Source: an uncultured Eggerthella sp. (GTDB lineage: Bacteria; Actinomycetota; Coriobacteriia; Coriobacteriales; Eggerthellaceae). Taken from it: 64,000 nucleotides of DNA. Location of the stretch: contig CALLDI010000001.1 in assembly GCA_937998355.1 (NCBI GenBank), forward strand, positions 168,436 through 232,435, written 5' to 3'. This document shows positions 62,626-64,000 of this stretch, in pieces; within the stretch, counting starts at the first letter, position 1, and every line of letters begins with the position of its first letter. A model generated the notes under the pieces. That model did not search any database and had not been told where the DNA came from. It worked only from the letters and a program-made list of their open reading frames with translations. The position numbers and the translations under genes were made by a program.

Positions 62626-62652
62626 AAAAGCCCACGAAAATCGTGGGCTTTT
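62626..62652. terminator. Terminator between xpaC and the gene remnant
   Basis: AAAAGCCCACGA and TCGTGGGCTTTT form a 12-bp stem with A- and T-runs. It lies downstream of the decayed gene and just upstream of xpaC, so it probably ended the lost gene's transcript. Confidence 0.88.
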
Positions 62653-62718
62653 CGGGTCTTGGTCCAAGGCTTTGCATCGGATCGCTCTCAAGAATTCCCT
62701 TATGAGCTGTATGGATAC

Positions 62719-63071
62719 TCAGTTCTTGGAGCTAAGCTCGATGAAATCGACGATCTTGGAAAGAAAGTCGATTTCATCGAGCCCTCTGCAAGAGCCTCAG
62801 CAAAGAAGCGCGCACCGACCTCGCAATAACCCCTTTGAGAAGCAGGCGAGCGCCCCAAGACCAGCGCTAAATTAGCTACGATAAAACGGACACGAAGATC
62901 AGGGTCGTCACGCCGATCCTCAGGGTACCAAAAGAACGCTTCCCGATATCCCATAAACTCTTGCCGTTTACCACGAATCTCTTCTTGTGCGAAGAGCGAT
63001 ATGCAGCCTAGAAGATACCGAACGACGATGCCTTGAAAGCGATCGATATGGTGTCCGTCTTCATCGTGCTT
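62719..63071 (-). pseudogene. Decayed gene remnant, frameshifted and without start
   Basis: The minus strand is open from 63071 with no ATG, GTG or TTG until 62954, yet the translation before that looks genuine (DGHHIDRFQGIVVRYLLG, then EFMGYREAFFWYPEDRR and FIVANLALVLGRSPASQ). Near 62780-62787 the frame breaks: after FFAEALAEG, the good continuation is in another frame, LDEIDFLSKIVDFIELSSKN, ending at 62719-62721. So the gene has lost its 5' end (a TAG precedes it) and carries one indel. The protein family is not recognised. A terminator follows at 62626-62652. Confidence 0.65.
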
Positions 63072-63159
63072 CTAGGTTATCAATTCAAGATGAAGTATGC
63101 TAGGGTCAACTCTAAGTAATTAGGTATTGACCTGGTATTAGTCTTCCGCTTAGTACAGC

Positions 63160-63179
63160 TCATCGATTCGAATCGATGA
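63160..63179. promoter_or_regulatory. 20-bp perfect palindrome before the thioesterase gene
   Basis: TCATCGATTCGAATCGATGA is fully self-complementary. It ends 66 bases before the thioesterase start and may be an operator for a dimeric regulator. An adjacent GCTTTTTCATT gives it some terminator character. Confidence 0.5.
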
Positions 63180-63245
63180 AACGAGGCTTTTTCATTAGAC
63201 TAGAGAGAACATGAGAGAATGCTCATGACCTTCGAAAGGGGTACT

Positions 63246-63749
63246 ATGAAAGATATCTACACGACCGATAATAGCTGGATGGAAGAGGTTGATTTCAGTA
63301 ACAGGGAGGAGCGCATCAAAGCGCTCGACGCGCGCGACGCAGAGTCGTTCAATGGCAAGCTCGGCATCCGCTTTCCTTACGAAAGCGCTGATAAGACGAT
63401 TGCTGAGCTCGATATCACGCCCGACCTCTATCAGCCATTCGGGTTCCTGCACGGCGGCGTCACGCTCGCGTTGGTCGAAGCGGCAGCGAGTCGCGCGGTC
63501 GACCTACGCGCGGACTATGCGGTAGAGCGTCCGTTCGGTGTTCACATCGAGATCGATCACAAGAAGCCCGGCAAGCGCGGCGCATTGCGCGCCATCGCGA
63601 CGTTCGACCATCAAGAGAAGAACAAGCAGTTCTGGAATATCGAAGTACGCGATGATGTCGATGACATCGTTTCTGAAGGTGTGTTCGTCACCAAGATCGT
63701 CTCGCTCGAGCGCTTGGCGCAGAAGCAGGCGGAGATGGAGAAGAACTAG
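63246..63749 (+). CDS. PaaI-like hotdog-fold thioesterase
   Basis: Hotdog-fold thioesterases hydrolyse acyl- or aryl-CoA esters. From ATG 63246 (GAAAGGGGTACT upstream) the protein is 167 aa. The core shows GFLHGGVTLALVEAAAS, the PaaI-type HGG motif with the helix carrying a glutamate, then IEIDHKKPGKRGALRAIAT. An earlier ATG at 63219 lacks a ribosome binding site. The N-terminal about 40 residues are polar and longer than in minimal PaaI. A hairpin at 63760-63784 follows. No partner gene is adjacent. Confidence 0.88.
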   Translation: MKDIYTTDNSWMEEVDFSNREERIKALDARDAESFNGKLGIRFPYESADKTIAELDITPDLYQPFGFLHGGVTLALVEAAASRAVDLRADYAVERPFGVHIEIDHKKPGKRGALRAIATFDHQEKNKQFWNIEVRDDVDDIVSEGVFVTKIVSLERLAQKQAEMEKN

Positions 63750-63759
63750 CTGAAATGTG

Positions 63760-63790
63760 AAGGCGCTCTTCGCTCGAGCGCCTTCTCTTC
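63760..63790 (+). terminator. Terminator after the thioesterase gene
   Basis: AAGGCGCTC and GAGCGCCTT form a 9-bp stem with a 7-base loop, followed by CTCTTC, 11 bases past the stop. Confidence 0.8.
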
Positions 63791-63930
63791 ATCATTCATA
63801 CACTTTTCTCTAGCCGTCCAAAATTGCTTTCATTAATATGACGACCTGGTGTTTTGCTCGATTCATCATTCATTGATCCGCCTGTGAAAAGAAAAAATCA
63901 CCGCTGGCCAAATCTTTCTAAAAATACTTC

Positions 63931-63959
63931 TTGACTCGCCCATACCAGGCGAGGATAAT
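63931..63959 (+). promoter_or_regulatory. Promoter reading out of the right edge
   Basis: TTGACT at 63931-63936 and GATAAT at 63954-63959 are separated by exactly 17 bases. The element is near-consensus and directs transcription to a gene or RNA beyond 64000. The rest of 63791-64000 shows no gene. Confidence 0.65.
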
Positions 63960-64000
63960 ACTGCCTTGCGCGACTCACGAGTTGCGTGCGCTTCGGCCCT

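Noticed and set aside
62594..62875. 93-codon plus-strand frame across the terminator and gene remnant
   Set aside because: The minus strand of the same stretch gives the protein-like sequence and a terminator runs through the frame.
1..64000. Prophage, integrase, transposase or CRISPR-Cas genes
   Set aside because: None was seen on either strand; the only signs of recent change are the G9 tract, the inverted repeat at 42.5-42.6 kb and the gene remnant.

Overview
The window reads as one chromosomal segment of a moderately GC-rich Gram-positive bacterium. I place it in the Actinobacteria, class Coriobacteriia, most likely Eggerthellaceae. This is inference from gene content: type III glutamine synthetase, several CaiB/BaiF CoA-transferases, a phenylalanyl T-box leader, a small type IV pilus locus with a DUF4860-type protein, and the ffs-dnaX-ybaB-recR order. 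No 16S rRNA is present to confirm it. There is no prophage, insertion sequence or CRISPR array.

Layout. 0-10.2 kb (minus strand): nitrogen assimilation (glnN, gltD, gltB), a CoA-transferase and a lone hisI. 10.3-14.2 kb: T-box leader plus pheST. 14.3-17.3 kb: a small membrane protein, two overlapping fluC genes, a SlyD-like isomerase and a dapB-like gene. 17.6-25.4 kb: arginine cluster argC-argJ-argB-argD-argG-argH, which covers the acetylated cycle and the last two steps but has no argF or argR. 25.5-32.1 kb: class A PBP, lipoproteins, a U32 protein and tRNA-Gln. 32.4-36.4 kb: type IV pilus-like locus (PilC, four small single-TM proteins, PilT), facing an HPt protein and a response regulator/HD-GYP protein. 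38.7-42.5 kb: heavy-metal permease, rlmB, NYN nuclease and a first CaiB protein. 42.8-53.0 kb: housekeeping block (rpsB, tsf, murA, LCP protein, folC, 4.5S RNA, DedA, dnaX, ybaB, recR). 53.1-60.1 kb: accessory block of TetR regulator, OFA-type MFS transporter, duplicated membrane protein, CaiB, crotonase and CaiB. 60.2-63.7 kb: TelA/XpaC pair, a decayed gene and a PaaI-like thioesterase.

The most interesting part is the 53-60 kb accessory block. The TetR gene has a run of nine G just after its best start. The start with the good ribosome binding site is out of frame by one base, so eight G would give an intact regulator. That is the pattern expected of a phase-variable switch, although a homopolymer sequencing error would look the same. 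Short dyads recur in the promoters of the block, and the enzymes point to an uncharacterised CoA-thioester pathway. Other items worth a look: a cysteine-rich propeptide on GltB, a helical tail on ArgD, non-canonical pilins beside a lone PilT, a DapB-like protein with an altered catalytic motif, and a frameshifted gene remnant near 62.9 kb.
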